Below the pieces are notes generated by a model. The model saw only the letters and a list, made by a program, of their open reading frames with translations, did not search any database and was not told where the DNA came from. Below, one piece after another: positions 35,604 to 44,238 of a stretch of 64,000 nucleotides of DNA. Position 1 is the first letter of the stretch, and every line of letters begins with the position of its first letter. Source of the stretch: Marinomonas sp. THO17 (GTDB lineage: Bacteria > Pseudomonadota > Gammaproteobacteria > Pseudomonadales > Marinomonadaceae). Location: assembly GCF_040436405.1 (NCBI RefSeq), contig NZ_AP031575.1:3027501-3091500 (forward strand), read 5' to 3'. A program made the translations under genes and the position numbers.

Positions 35604-37127
35604 TTAGGGTAAATCTTGCAAGCGACCATCTACTTTTGGTGCAATGATTTTTTCTTTTTCTATGTGTTCAAGAATCACATCGGCCAATATTAAACTGGCA
35701 GGCTTTTTATAGTCCAGAAGCCTATTTGTTCGGAACATGTTAAAACCGTCTCCGCCTTCAAGAAGATAGTCTAAAGTGGCCACTTTGTATGTTAGGGTTG
35801 GATCAATAGGTCGACCATTGAAACGGGTTGTGATCAGTCTTTGTCCTGCTGGTCTGCTGCTACGATAATGGATTTCCAGTCCTGACACTTGTAGGAATTG
35901 TCCGCTAACATTTTCCAGTCCTGTTAAACCATGTTCAATTGCGTCTAATATCTGTTGCCCTGTGGCTTCCACTAATACCGGTCTATTTCGATAAGGCATC
36001 ATGTTGCGAATGTCTTTTATGCTGAGTTGACTCCCTGCAGGATAGACTACATTCCCCCGAAATGTGCCGCTGTTAATCAAACTAATATCGGCTTCGGTAT
36101 ATTGCTTTAAAACATCGGCAACATAATTGGTAAAGCCGTTTTCTGCTGTTCGGACCTTTTGTCTGGTCAAATCAATAGGGTTTTTGGTGATGCCAACCTT
36201 ACGTGATAAAAAGGCATTCAGGCGATCATCGTATTCTTGTTCTTGTCGAAACACTTTGGGGTCTGGTGGTAACTGTGTCAAATCCACCGAGGTTGCAGTA
36301 ACTTGGATCTTATTGTCTGCTGGCTGGTCGCCCAGCTTAAGGTCTAATACTAAGGCCTGATTTTTTTGTTGAATGATAAAGTTGCGCGGGTGTTTTTTAT
36401 CCTCATAGTGAGGAGATAAATGAAAGTTTTGGTCTTTAAGCAAGCCTATATCAATGACACCTTCTTGCAAGAGTTGATTGATTAGAGGCTTGTAGGTGGA
36501 GTAATGCAGCACGATGAGATCAGCATTTTGTTTTCTGAGTAAGCTGGCTTGGTTACGAATGGCATTTTCCACCTTTTGAATCTTTATTCGATCGGTTGGA
36601 TACTTTTTAGCAACACTGGGGTCAAGTATGGACATAAATCCTAGTGTTACCGCACCTTGAGATAGAATAACAGAAGGTTGAGTACCTTCTAGATAAGGCT
36701 CTTGAGTAAGCGGATCATAAAGGTTGCTAGACACAATAGGAAAGGCCGCTTCATAAGAGCGTATTGTCAATTCGTCTTCTTGATAGCTGAATTCACGCTT
36801 TGATACGCCCATTGCGCTTGGGCTGAGACTGTTTAGTAAATCTATTATATGAGAGCCTTTATCCATTGATGAAAGCAAACTTGGCCCCAAACTTTCACCA
36901 CCAAAAATGAAGGCAACTTGGGTTTTCTGCTGTCTTTGTTGATCAATCAGATAGGCAAGTTGAGCATAGCTGCCACTTTCTTCGTCATTAATGATTGGCA
37001 TCTCAGCATCAAACACTATGGTGAATGTTGAGTTTGCCCAAGTGATTTGGCTGAACAAGCAACATAATAGAAGGCAGAGGCGTTTTTTAGAAGTGATGTA
37101 AGTCAGCGCTATATTCCTCTTTAACAT
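35604..37127 (-). CDS. 5'-nucleotidase-like protein with lost metal site
   Basis: 507 residues with a signal peptide (about 10-31, ending TWA/NS). Carboxy-terminal half is a good 5'-nucleotidase substrate domain: RTAENGFTNYVADVLKQYTEADISLINSGTFRG and EGGDGFNMFR. The amino-terminal metallophosphoesterase half can be aligned but its metal ligands are replaced: the NDxHG motif is FDAEMP, GDxxxGS is GGESLGPS, and GNHEFD is GVSKREFS. It is therefore probably not an active hydrolase but could bind nucleotides in the periplasm. It is paired with a GGDEF gene 20 nt downstream and divergent from another, so a sensory role toward cyclic di-GMP is plausible. Confidence 0.82.
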   Translation of the reverse strand: MLKRNIALTYITSKKRLCLLLCCLFSQITWANSTFTIVFDAEMPIINDEESGSYAQLAYLIDQQRQQKTQVAFIFGGESLGPSLLSSMDKGSHIIDLLNSLSPSAMGVSKREFSYQEDELTIRSYEAAFPIVSSNLYDPLTQEPYLEGTQPSVILSQGAVTLGFMSILDPSVAKKYPTDRIKIQKVENAIRNQASLLRKQNADLIVLHYSTYKPLINQLLQEGVIDIGLLKDQNFHLSPHYEDKKHPRNFIIQQKNQALVLDLKLGDQPADNKIQVTATSVDLTQLPPDPKVFRQEQEYDDRLNAFLSRKVGITKNPIDLTRQKVRTAENGFTNYVADVLKQYTEADISLINSGTFRGNVVYPAGSQLSIKDIRNMMPYRNRPVLVEATGQQILDAIEHGLTGLENVSGQFLQVSGLEIHYRSSRPAGQRLITTRFNGRPIDPTLTYKVATLDYLLEGGDGFNMFRTNRLLDYKKPASLILADVILEHIEKEKIIAPKVDGRLQDLP

Positions 37128-37167
37128 TTTGTTTGTTGCTTAAGCAATGCATGGTCTAAGATAAGTC

Positions 37168-37195
37168 GAGGAAAGTACGAACAAGCTCACTGGCA
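37168..37195. repeat. Dispersed intergenic repeat, short copy
   Basis: GAGGAAAGTACGAACAAGCT and CACTG resemble AAGGAAGGTACGAACAAGTC and CACTG at 46532-46557. Only this short part is shared; the longer unit at 46532 has more. The copy lies in the promoter gap before the second GGDEF gene. Confidence 0.55.
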
Positions 37196-37277
37196 TCAAC
37201 CTTTGAATAATTCCCTCTTATTCGTAACTTTCTTATGTATGTTCTATGCTTTTCACTTCATTTATAACACACAAAAG

Positions 37278-38657
37278 ATGTTTATGTTTAATTGGTTTAG
37301 TGTCTCCATGACGAAGAAAGTAGGTGGTCTTGCCTTCATTCTCTTGTCCTTCCTGTTTGTAGTTATTTTATATTCTGCTATTCAATCTCAACGTATTTAT
37401 TGGAATATGAAAGAAGTGGCTGAGATTGATATTCCGTTATTAGAGGTCATAGCAGACATAGAGATGTTGCAGCTCAAGCAAGATTTATTGGTAGAATCTT
37501 TGCGTTTACAACAGCGTCAGGCGACCGCACCTGTTATTAGATTCAGTCGTGCCAGTATCACTGATATAGAGGCAAGTTTTCTCCGTTTTAGTCAAGGTTT
37601 AACAGAGCAGTTAGAAAAAGCAGAAAAAATCCTGTTAAACGCATTAGCGCTGGGCAATATTCGTCTACACATAGAGCAACATCAAACACTAATGGAGCAG
37701 ATTCGTAAGCTTCATAAACATCGTTTGGCCTATGAATACGCCATCATGCCAGTCTTTCAACAATCCAGTATAGAGTTAGCTGCGTGGCGGGATATTGAAG
37801 ATCAAGACAATCAGTTAGAGGCTGAAACAGATAGATTATTGATAATGATAGACAAGCTGGTGATGAGTGTTAGCAATAAGGTCGAGGAACAAGAACAGCA
37901 TTTTGTGGTAGTGAACGCCATATTAGGTATGTCAGCTTTTGCTATAGGTTTGTATTTAACACTTTATATTATTGTGTCTTTTCGTCGTCGAGTTTGGTCA
38001 TTACGTGGCAAGATTCAGCACCTTCATCGCGCCATTTCGATTGATCCTGAACAAGGCGCACAAAGGCAATATGGCAAAGACGAATTGGATGAGCTGGAAA
38101 AAGATCTGCAAACACTCATGGGACGTTTGTCTTCTGAATTAGACAGCCGTCAACAGGTGGAAAGTCGCTTAATTGAATTGGCTACCCGAGACAAGTTAAC
38201 AGGCGCATTTAATCTACATAAGTGGGATGAGCAAATTCAGCAAGTGTTTGCTTTAGCAGAACAAGGTTATCAGTTTGCCATGTTATTAATCGATGTGGAT
38301 CATTTTAAAAAAATCAATGACACCTATGGGCACGATATAGGGGATCAAGTGCTCAAAAAGCTGGTGGCAGCATTAAACTCTAAATTGCACTCACCCCGTG
38401 ATAGTGTGTTTCGTCTTGGTGGCGAAGAGTTTGTTGTATTAATGAGGCAAGCAGATCTGACATCCGCTGCGAAAAAAGCTGAAGAATTGCGACAATATAT
38501 AGCGCAGCTTAAAGTGGAGAATTTGCCCAAGATTACCATCAGTTTGGGGGTGACAGCGATTCAAGCAGGGGATGACAGCAAAAGCATTGTCAAAAGAGCG
38601 GATCGTTTGTTGTATGAAGCCAAAGGGGCAGGGCGCAATCAAGTCATGACAGGCTAA
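37278..38657 (+). CDS. Membrane diguanylate cyclase
   Basis: 459 residues from the ATG at 37278; the frame opens further up with a TTG at 37203, and ATGs at 37239, 37284 and 37308 are also possible, none with a strong ribosome site. Helix about 15-40 (from GGLAFILLSFLFVVILYSA), a helical periplasmic part, a second helix (AILGMSAFAIGLYLTLYIIVS), then a GGDEF domain with GGEEF in FRLGGEEFVVLM and FAMLLIDVDHFKKINDTYGHD. No RxxD inhibition site. It is divergent from the nucleotidase-like/GGDEF pair, so all three may share one signal. Confidence 0.85.
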   Translation: MFMFNWFSVSMTKKVGGLAFILLSFLFVVILYSAIQSQRIYWNMKEVAEIDIPLLEVIADIEMLQLKQDLLVESLRLQQRQATAPVIRFSRASITDIEASFLRFSQGLTEQLEKAEKILLNALALGNIRLHIEQHQTLMEQIRKLHKHRLAYEYAIMPVFQQSSIELAAWRDIEDQDNQLEAETDRLLIMIDKLVMSVSNKVEEQEQHFVVVNAILGMSAFAIGLYLTLYIIVSFRRRVWSLRGKIQHLHRAISIDPEQGAQRQYGKDELDELEKDLQTLMGRLSSELDSRQQVESRLIELATRDKLTGAFNLHKWDEQIQQVFALAEQGYQFAMLLIDVDHFKKINDTYGHDIGDQVLKKLVAALNSKLHSPRDSVFRLGGEEFVVLMRQADLTSAAKKAEELRQYIAQLKVENLPKITISLGVTAIQAGDDSKSIVKRADRLLYEAKGAGRNQVMTG

Positions 38658-38722
38658 GGAAGCGTTCACTAGGGTCTGAAAAACACTAACTTATCGCTCC
38701 CTATGCTTTGTTTGGTCGGTTT

Positions 38723-40315
38723 TTATTGAGGTTCTAGATAGCCTATCAGAAAGTCGTCAAACGGCATTTCTTCTATTGCTTCAAGACGTTGTTGCTCTGC
38801 AATTGAGGCAGTGGCTTGTTCTGCATACGTCTGTAGCAATTGCCTTGATAGAGGTTGAGCCAGCCATTGTGATTGTTGTTGTTTTGACAGCTTTAACATG
38901 GCGGCGTGATAACCATTATGTTGCTGGCATAGCTGTAAGAGTTGCGCGGAAGGTAACTTACTGGCATCTTTCAGTTTTTCTTTCTGTTGCTGTACGGCTT
39001 CAAGATAAGCCATATTACCCGTTTGTGACACTAGGAAATGCGCCACTTCTTCCAGCGCTTCCAATACATTATTTGCTTTATCTGCCAACTTGACAGGCCC
39101 ATGGCCAAAGTCAAAGTCTTTCTGTAAATCTCGGCCGTGAGCGGCAATCTGTTGTTGTAAAGAACGCAGCTTGTTGCATTCTTCTGCATCCAATCGTTCG
39201 TCTCCTCGCAACATACAAAACAACAAAAAGACGTCAATAAAATACAAGGTAGAGGCTTGCATACCGATAGGAGAAGATGGATCCAAGTCCATAATGCGTA
39301 CTTCTATGTATTCGACGCCACGAGATTGCAAGGCGGCACTGGGGTGTTCACCTGATCGAGTGACCCTTTTGGGACGAATGTCACTGTAGTACTCGTTTTC
39401 AATTTGCAGCAAATTGGTGTTTAACTGGCGATATTGCCCATTCACTTTTGTGCCTATATCCTGATATTTTTGATAAGGCGTCTGTAGGGCTTTCTTTATG
39501 GTGCTGATGTAAGTATCCACTTCGTTGTAGCACACATATAAATCCGCTTGAGCCTTATTTTGATAACCTAAGTCACTCATGCGCAATGACGTTGCTTGAG
39601 GGCCATACCAGGTGTGATCCCTCAGTTCTTCTAGACTGCTGGGCTTGCTTGGTAAAAAACTGCTGTCGATGGCGGGTGAAGCGCCAAACAGAAGGGATAA
39701 AAGCCAAGAGTTGCGACGGAAATTACGGATTAACGCGAAGTAACTGTCAGATTGAAACTTCTGTTGCTCTGCAGTAGTTAAATTTTCTCGCCCTTTGTAG
39801 TTCGCTAAGAATTGCCAGAAGTGATTGTCGAAGGAAAAGTTATAATGCATGCCCGCGATGCATTGCATAATGCGACCATATCGATTGGACAGGCCTTCTC
39901 GATACACTCGCTTTAACTTACCTGTGTTGGACTCGCCATAATAGGCGATCGGCACATCCTCGTTGCCCTCTAAGAAACACGGCATGCTGGCGGGCCATAA
40001 GACTTCATCCAACTGACCCAGCTCATGATTGACCACATGATGAATGTCTTCCAGTTCTTGGATTACCCCTTCTACACTAGGATGAACTTGCGTAATAAAC
40101 TCCATTAACGCTTCAGAATAGTCCGTGGTGATGGCGCTATGGGTCAGGGTCGAACCCAGGCTTTTAGGATGAGCTTGATGAGAAATACGGCCATTTGACG
40201 CTTGTACTCGCAAGGCTTCTCGTTCGACACCTCGATGAAAGGTGATGGCGTTAGATGAGCCGGATTGCTGACAAAATTCTGCTAATGCGCTTAAAGCCTT
40301 GGTTAAGGTGGTCAA
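38723..40315 (-). CDS. gshA: Glutamate-cysteine ligase
   Basis: 530 residues, the gammaproteobacterial GshA type. It makes gamma-glutamylcysteine, the first step to glutathione. Signatures: FHRGVEREALRV, THSAITTDYSEALMEFIT, GRIMQCIAGMHYNFSF, RNFRRNSWLL, EYIEVRIMDLDP. The start is a TTG at 40315 with GAAGGA 7 nt before it; a near-by ATG is missing. The gene is convergent with the second GGDEF gene and has a 164-bp gap to the sugar-acid locus. Confidence 0.95.
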   Translation of the reverse strand: MTTLTKALSALAEFCQQSGSSNAITFHRGVEREALRVQASNGRISHQAHPKSLGSTLTHSAITTDYSEALMEFITQVHPSVEGVIQELEDIHHVVNHELGQLDEVLWPASMPCFLEGNEDVPIAYYGESNTGKLKRVYREGLSNRYGRIMQCIAGMHYNFSFDNHFWQFLANYKGRENLTTAEQQKFQSDSYFALIRNFRRNSWLLSLLFGASPAIDSSFLPSKPSSLEELRDHTWYGPQATSLRMSDLGYQNKAQADLYVCYNEVDTYISTIKKALQTPYQKYQDIGTKVNGQYRQLNTNLLQIENEYYSDIRPKRVTRSGEHPSAALQSRGVEYIEVRIMDLDPSSPIGMQASTLYFIDVFLLFCMLRGDERLDAEECNKLRSLQQQIAAHGRDLQKDFDFGHGPVKLADKANNVLEALEEVAHFLVSQTGNMAYLEAVQQQKEKLKDASKLPSAQLLQLCQQHNGYHAAMLKLSKQQQSQWLAQPLSRQLLQTYAEQATASIAEQQRLEAIEEMPFDDFLIGYLEPQ

Positions 40316-40479
40316 GAAGTGTTCCTTCTACAAATAAAGCCAAATGTTGTCGCAGATTGTACTCGGCCTGACTCTGACGCGGCAAGTTATCCATCACAGT
40401 GTGCACAAAAGTTGCAGACTTTTATTGTTCACCTACCGCATCGCCATCAGTGAACCTATTGCTGCTTTCAAGCAAGTGA

Positions 40480-41460
40480 TCATTCTTTAAGCAAATGACC
40501 ATTGGCACAATTTTTTGAAAGGTCGCCTGACATGGCATGGATCAGATTGTCGATGGCACAAATGATCATTTTATGACGAGTTTCTACTGTTGCTGAGCCA
40601 ATGTGCGGAAAGAGCACAGCATTGTCCAACTGGCACAATGGTGAATCAGCTGGTAAGGGTTCTTGGTGGAAAACATCCAATCCCGCCGCACGAATTTGCT
40701 TGTTGTGAAGGGCTTCTATTAGAGCGGCTTCGTCTATGACTCTGCCTCTGGAACCGTTAATAAAGATACTGTCTGGTCTCATTAAAGCAAATTCCCTTGC
40801 CCCAATCAGACCTTCTGTTTCGGCGGTTAGCGGCGTCATTACACAGACAAAATCAGACTGAGCCAGTAAGGTATCAATGTCCATATATTGTGCTTTGTAG
40901 GCTTGTTCCGCTTGCGGATTACGATGACGATTAGCGTATTGAATCTTCATGTCAAAACCTAGATGCGCGCGCTTGGCTAAAGCTTGGCCGATCCGTCCCA
41001 TGCCAATAATACCAAGGGTTTTGCCGTTGACATCTGTGCCATATAGCTCAGGGCCTATGGTGTGTTTCCAACGGCCTTCCTTTACCATGTTAGACAGCTC
41101 AAGGGTGCGTCGAGCAGTACACATAAGCAAAGCAAACAGGGTGTCGGCAGTGGTTTCATTGAGCACGCCAGGGGTGTGCATTACTGGGATATTTCGGCGT
41201 GCGAGATAATCTAGGTCATACTGATCTGTACCAACGGAAATAGTCGAAGCGACTTTAAGATTGATAGCTTGTGCAAGGTGTTCTGTTGTCAACTTTATAC
41301 CAGAGCCGCCAATGATTCCTTCAGCTTGTCTTAGCGCAGTTAAAAACTCGACCTCATTATCAGGGTGAAAACCATCAAATTCGGCCAGATCAAAGTGAGT
41401 TGCCAGTCGCTGTCGTTGGTCATCTGGAAGGGGTTTGTAGAGCAATACTTTAGGCTTCAT
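40480..41460 (-). CDS. D-2-hydroxyacid dehydrogenase, GhrB/KguD type
   Basis: 326 residues. NAD(P) loop GIIGMGRIGQALAKRA (about 150-165), catalytic Arg in INGSRGRVID, Glu in AGLDVFHQEPL and His in LFPHIGSATVETR. This is the GhrB/TkrA group, which reduces 2-ketogluconate, glyoxylate and hydroxypyruvate. In Pseudomonas the related KguD reduces 2-keto-6-phosphogluconate to 6-phosphogluconate, and works with the PfkB-type kinase KguK. Here the same kind of kinase overlaps this gene by 11 nt, so a KguD-like role is favoured. The last gene of the TRAP operon. Confidence 0.8.
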   Translation of the reverse strand: MKPKVLLYKPLPDDQRQRLATHFDLAEFDGFHPDNEVEFLTALRQAEGIIGGSGIKLTTEHLAQAINLKVASTISVGTDQYDLDYLARRNIPVMHTPGVLNETTADTLFALLMCTARRTLELSNMVKEGRWKHTIGPELYGTDVNGKTLGIIGMGRIGQALAKRAHLGFDMKIQYANRHRNPQAEQAYKAQYMDIDTLLAQSDFVCVMTPLTAETEGLIGAREFALMRPDSIFINGSRGRVIDEAALIEALHNKQIRAAGLDVFHQEPLPADSPLCQLDNAVLFPHIGSATVETRHKMIICAIDNLIHAMSGDLSKNCANGHLLKE

Positions 41461-42418
41461 AGCAATCCACTTTTTCTAATCTGTTTAGTTGATTTCTGGT
41501 CGGTAAACCTTCACTGTCCCCACGCACCTGAACGGTTAAAGAGCCGAGCAAATTACCACGACGGGCTGCTTGAGTCATATCAAGGCCATCCAATAATGCA
41601 GAAATGACACCCACAGCAAAACTGTCACCGGCTCCAACGGTATCAACGACTTTATTCACTGGGAAACCTGCCACAGTGCCTGATTCGCCAGAACCTGTTT
41701 TAAAGTATGCGCCTTTGCTGCCCAGTTTTACCACCACTGCTTGACTGCCACTTTGTAAGTAGAAGTCAGCAATGGCTTCCGGCTGATCACTGCCGGTAAG
41801 GATTTTACCTTCTTCAATGCCGGGTAAAACTATGTCACTAGCAAAAGCAAAGTCATTGATTTCTCTAATCATGGTAGCTTGGTCAGGCCATAGGGCTGGG
41901 CGCAAATTGGTGTCAAAAGAGACTCGGCAAGCTTGTTCTTTAGCCAGTTTTAATGCCTGCTTAGCGGCATTTCGAAGACTTTCGGAAACCGCAACTGACA
42001 CACCCGTAAGGTGAAGGTGAGGTTGTTGCTGAAAGAGACGGCCATCAATGTCGTCGGCGTTTAGAGTTGAAGCGGCTGAGTTACCACGGTAATACTCTAC
42101 CTTAGGGTCACTGCCATCAGTGACGTTGGATTTCAGCATGAAGCCCGTGGCATTGGTTGTGCTTTCTAATATCTGATTGGTCTGAATGTTTTCCTTTAGC
42201 ACCGATTGTTTTATGAAGTCACCGAAGCTGTCTTTGCCCACTTTGGTGATGTAGGTGGAATCAAAGCCCAGTCTTGCCATACCAATTGCCACATTGACTT
42301 CTGCTCCTGCAAGGGATCGTGAAAACGACATTACTTGGGATAAATCCCCCGGCGTATCTGCCACAAACATGGTCATGGCTTCACCTATGGTGACAAAGTT
42401 AGGGATGGAATGGGACAT
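41450..42418 (-). CDS. PfkB-family sugar-acid kinase (2-ketogluconokinase or KDG kinase)
   Basis: 322 residues from ATG 42418 (AAGGAGA 8-9 nt upstream; the longer frame is unlikely). PfkB motifs: AGAEVNVAIGMARLGF near the start and the catalytic DTVGAGDSFAVGVISALL. The pattern FVADTPGDLSQV, FDTNLRPALWP and GDSEGLPTR resembles Pseudomonas KguK and also KdgK. Between these two, the neighbouring KguD-like gene and the PtxS-like regulator favour 2-ketogluconate 6-kinase; KDG kinase remains possible. Confidence 0.8.
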   Translation of the reverse strand: MSHSIPNFVTIGEAMTMFVADTPGDLSQVMSFSRSLAGAEVNVAIGMARLGFDSTYITKVGKDSFGDFIKQSVLKENIQTNQILESTTNATGFMLKSNVTDGSDPKVEYYRGNSAASTLNADDIDGRLFQQQPHLHLTGVSVAVSESLRNAAKQALKLAKEQACRVSFDTNLRPALWPDQATMIREINDFAFASDIVLPGIEEGKILTGSDQPEAIADFYLQSGSQAVVVKLGSKGAYFKTGSGESGTVAGFPVNKVVDTVGAGDSFAVGVISALLDGLDMTQAARRGNLLGSLTVQVRGDSEGLPTRNQLNRLEKVDCYEA

Positions 42419-42440
42419 AAGAGCAATCTCCTTTTTATTG

Positions 42441-43700
42441 TTAGACGAGTAGGAGGCTTGGCACAAAAATGATGCCAATCAACACAAATAAAATAACTAG
42501 GATATAAGGTAAAACGGCGTTGAAGGAACGGTCGACTGGCAACTCTCCAATGTTGCTGGATATGAGCAAACATAGACCATAAGGTGGAGTTACCAAGCCG
42601 ATGGAAAGAGTGATGATTATTACAATGCCAAGTTGTATTGGATCCACTCCCAAGGACAAAGCGACTGGATACACTACTGGTACAAAGAGCACCATGGCAG
42701 GAATTGCATCCATAAAAGTGCCGATGAACAAAAAGAATAGCACTATGATAAAGAGGAATAGGTATTCACTCCCACCCAGTTGACCAAAGAAATCCGTAGC
42801 AAGGGCATTAATGCGATAAAAACCAAGAAATTCACCCAGCGCGGACGCCGCTGCCAGAGCGAATAAAGACAAACAGCTGAGCTTTAAGGTCTCACTGAAA
42901 ATACCGAATAAGTCTGTTAGTTTGATGGATTTATAATAAAAAACACTCACTAAAAAAGCGTAAATTGCTGAAAATGCCGCTGCTTCTGTTGGCGTAAAAA
43001 CACCAAATACAATGCCTCCGATAATTATCAATGGGGTGATCATCGCGGGGATGGCATCTTTGCTCAGCTTGATAAACTCGGACTTAGAAATTTTAGGCAT
43101 GGCGGGCAGATTGTCGCGAATGGCAATGCGGCTGATCACAAACATCATTCCTAAACCGATTAATACACCGGGGATCATGCCGCCAATGAAGAGTTGTCCT
43201 ACTGAAGTATTGGTTAAGCCACCGTAAATCACCATGGTGATACTTGGCGGTATAATGCCACCAATGGTGGAAGACGCTGCGGTGACGCCAACCGACATTT
43301 CTCGACTGTAGCCTTTATTGATCATATTAGGGATTAAAATTTTACCGACCCCTGCAGTATCTGCCGTTGATGAGCCACTCACCCCTGCAAATAACATGGA
43401 TACCAGAACATTGGCATGCCCCAAACCACCGGGTTTTCGGCCAACAAGAGCAATGGAGAAATTGATTAGGCGGTGAGAAATTTGCCCACTGTTCATGATA
43501 TTGGCGGTAAGAACAAACAATGGCACCGCCAGCAAGACATAAGAATTAAGTCCATAAAACATTTTCATTGGAATCATGGTAGTTGGCGCGCTCGTCATGG
43601 TTACAATCCCCACTAAAGCGGTAATACCAATGGAAAAAGCGATTGGAATACCGATAAAGATGAGGGCAATGAAAAGCAAGGTTATTATTGCGAGTTCCAT
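42441..43700 (-). CDS. dctM: TRAP transporter large permease
   Basis: 419 residues, about twelve membrane helices, DctM family: FAGVSGSSTADTAGVGKILIPNM, IIPPSITMVIYG, FGVFTPTEAAAFSAIYAF, IGTFMDAIPAMVLFVPV and GLVTPPYGLCLLI are the standard motifs. It carries the sodium-driven transport of the solute bound by DctP. It overlaps dctQ by 16 nt and is 22 nt before the kinase gene. The substrate is inferred to be a sugar acid. Confidence 0.93.
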   Translation of the reverse strand: MELAIITLLFIALIFIGIPIAFSIGITALVGIVTMTSAPTTMIPMKMFYGLNSYVLLAVPLFVLTANIMNSGQISHRLINFSIALVGRKPGGLGHANVLVSMLFAGVSGSSTADTAGVGKILIPNMINKGYSREMSVGVTAASSTIGGIIPPSITMVIYGGLTNTSVGQLFIGGMIPGVLIGLGMMFVISRIAIRDNLPAMPKISKSEFIKLSKDAIPAMITPLIIIGGIVFGVFTPTEAAAFSAIYAFLVSVFYYKSIKLTDLFGIFSETLKLSCLSLFALAAASALGEFLGFYRINALATDFFGQLGGSEYLFLFIIVLFFLFIGTFMDAIPAMVLFVPVVYPVALSLGVDPIQLGIVIIITLSIGLVTPPYGLCLLISSNIGELPVDRSFNAVLPYILVILFVLIGIIFVPSLLLV

Positions 43701-44176
43701 GATTTCCCCTTAAAGAAAGGCTGAAGCTCCTCAAGAATTTGCTGTATGAGATATACACCTGAGCTGATGAAGGTGATTGGCATGATTAACCAAACATAAC
43801 CTTGTTTAAACTCGGGGATACTAATCCACCGTGAATTCCAGAAAACTTGAGTGATTTCAATACTATAAATGGCACAGAAGACACAAAAAGTTAGCATGCA
43901 AAGATTTTGGAATAAGCTGAGATAGCAACCTTTAATGCCGGTTAACTTATTTGATATGGCATTAAAGCCAAAATGTTGCTTCTCTTTCACCATGACCGAA
44001 GCGCCGAGAAACATAGCCCATATAAAGGCGTTGACAGCAATTTCTTCTGTCCAAAGAACGGAGATACCTAGATAGCGAGTACTTACTTGAACCAAGGTTG
44101 CAAGCAGGAATATAACAAGACAAAGAACCCCTAGGGATATTTGTAGGTGGGCCATAATACGAGTAAGAGTATTCAT
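43685..44176 (-). CDS. dctQ: TRAP transporter small permease
   Basis: 163 residues with four membrane helices, DctQ family. TRYLGISVLWTEEIAVNAFIWAMFLGASVMVKEKQHFGF is the conserved core. It partners the large permease, which starts within its last codons. Separated from dctP by 62 nt containing a hairpin. Confidence 0.9.
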   Translation of the reverse strand: MNTLTRIMAHLQISLGVLCLVIFLLATLVQVSTRYLGISVLWTEEIAVNAFIWAMFLGASVMVKEKQHFGFNAISNKLTGIKGCYLSLFQNLCMLTFCVFCAIYSIEITQVFWNSRWISIPEFKQGYVWLIMPITFISSGVYLIQQILEELQPFFKGKSWNSQ

Positions 44177-44201
44177 AACAGTTACCTAGAAGTCACTCAG
44201 T

Positions 44202-44229
44202 CACTCTGACCAGTTTGCTGGCCAGAGTG
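44202..44229 (-). other. Intercistronic hairpin between dctP and dctQ
   Basis: CACTCTG-A-CCAG, TTTG loop, CTGG-C-CAGAGTG: an 11-pair stem with one internal mismatch and no T run. Probably protects the upstream dctP message, as in the liv operon here. Confidence 0.6.
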
Positions 44230-44238
44230 AGGGGGTAT

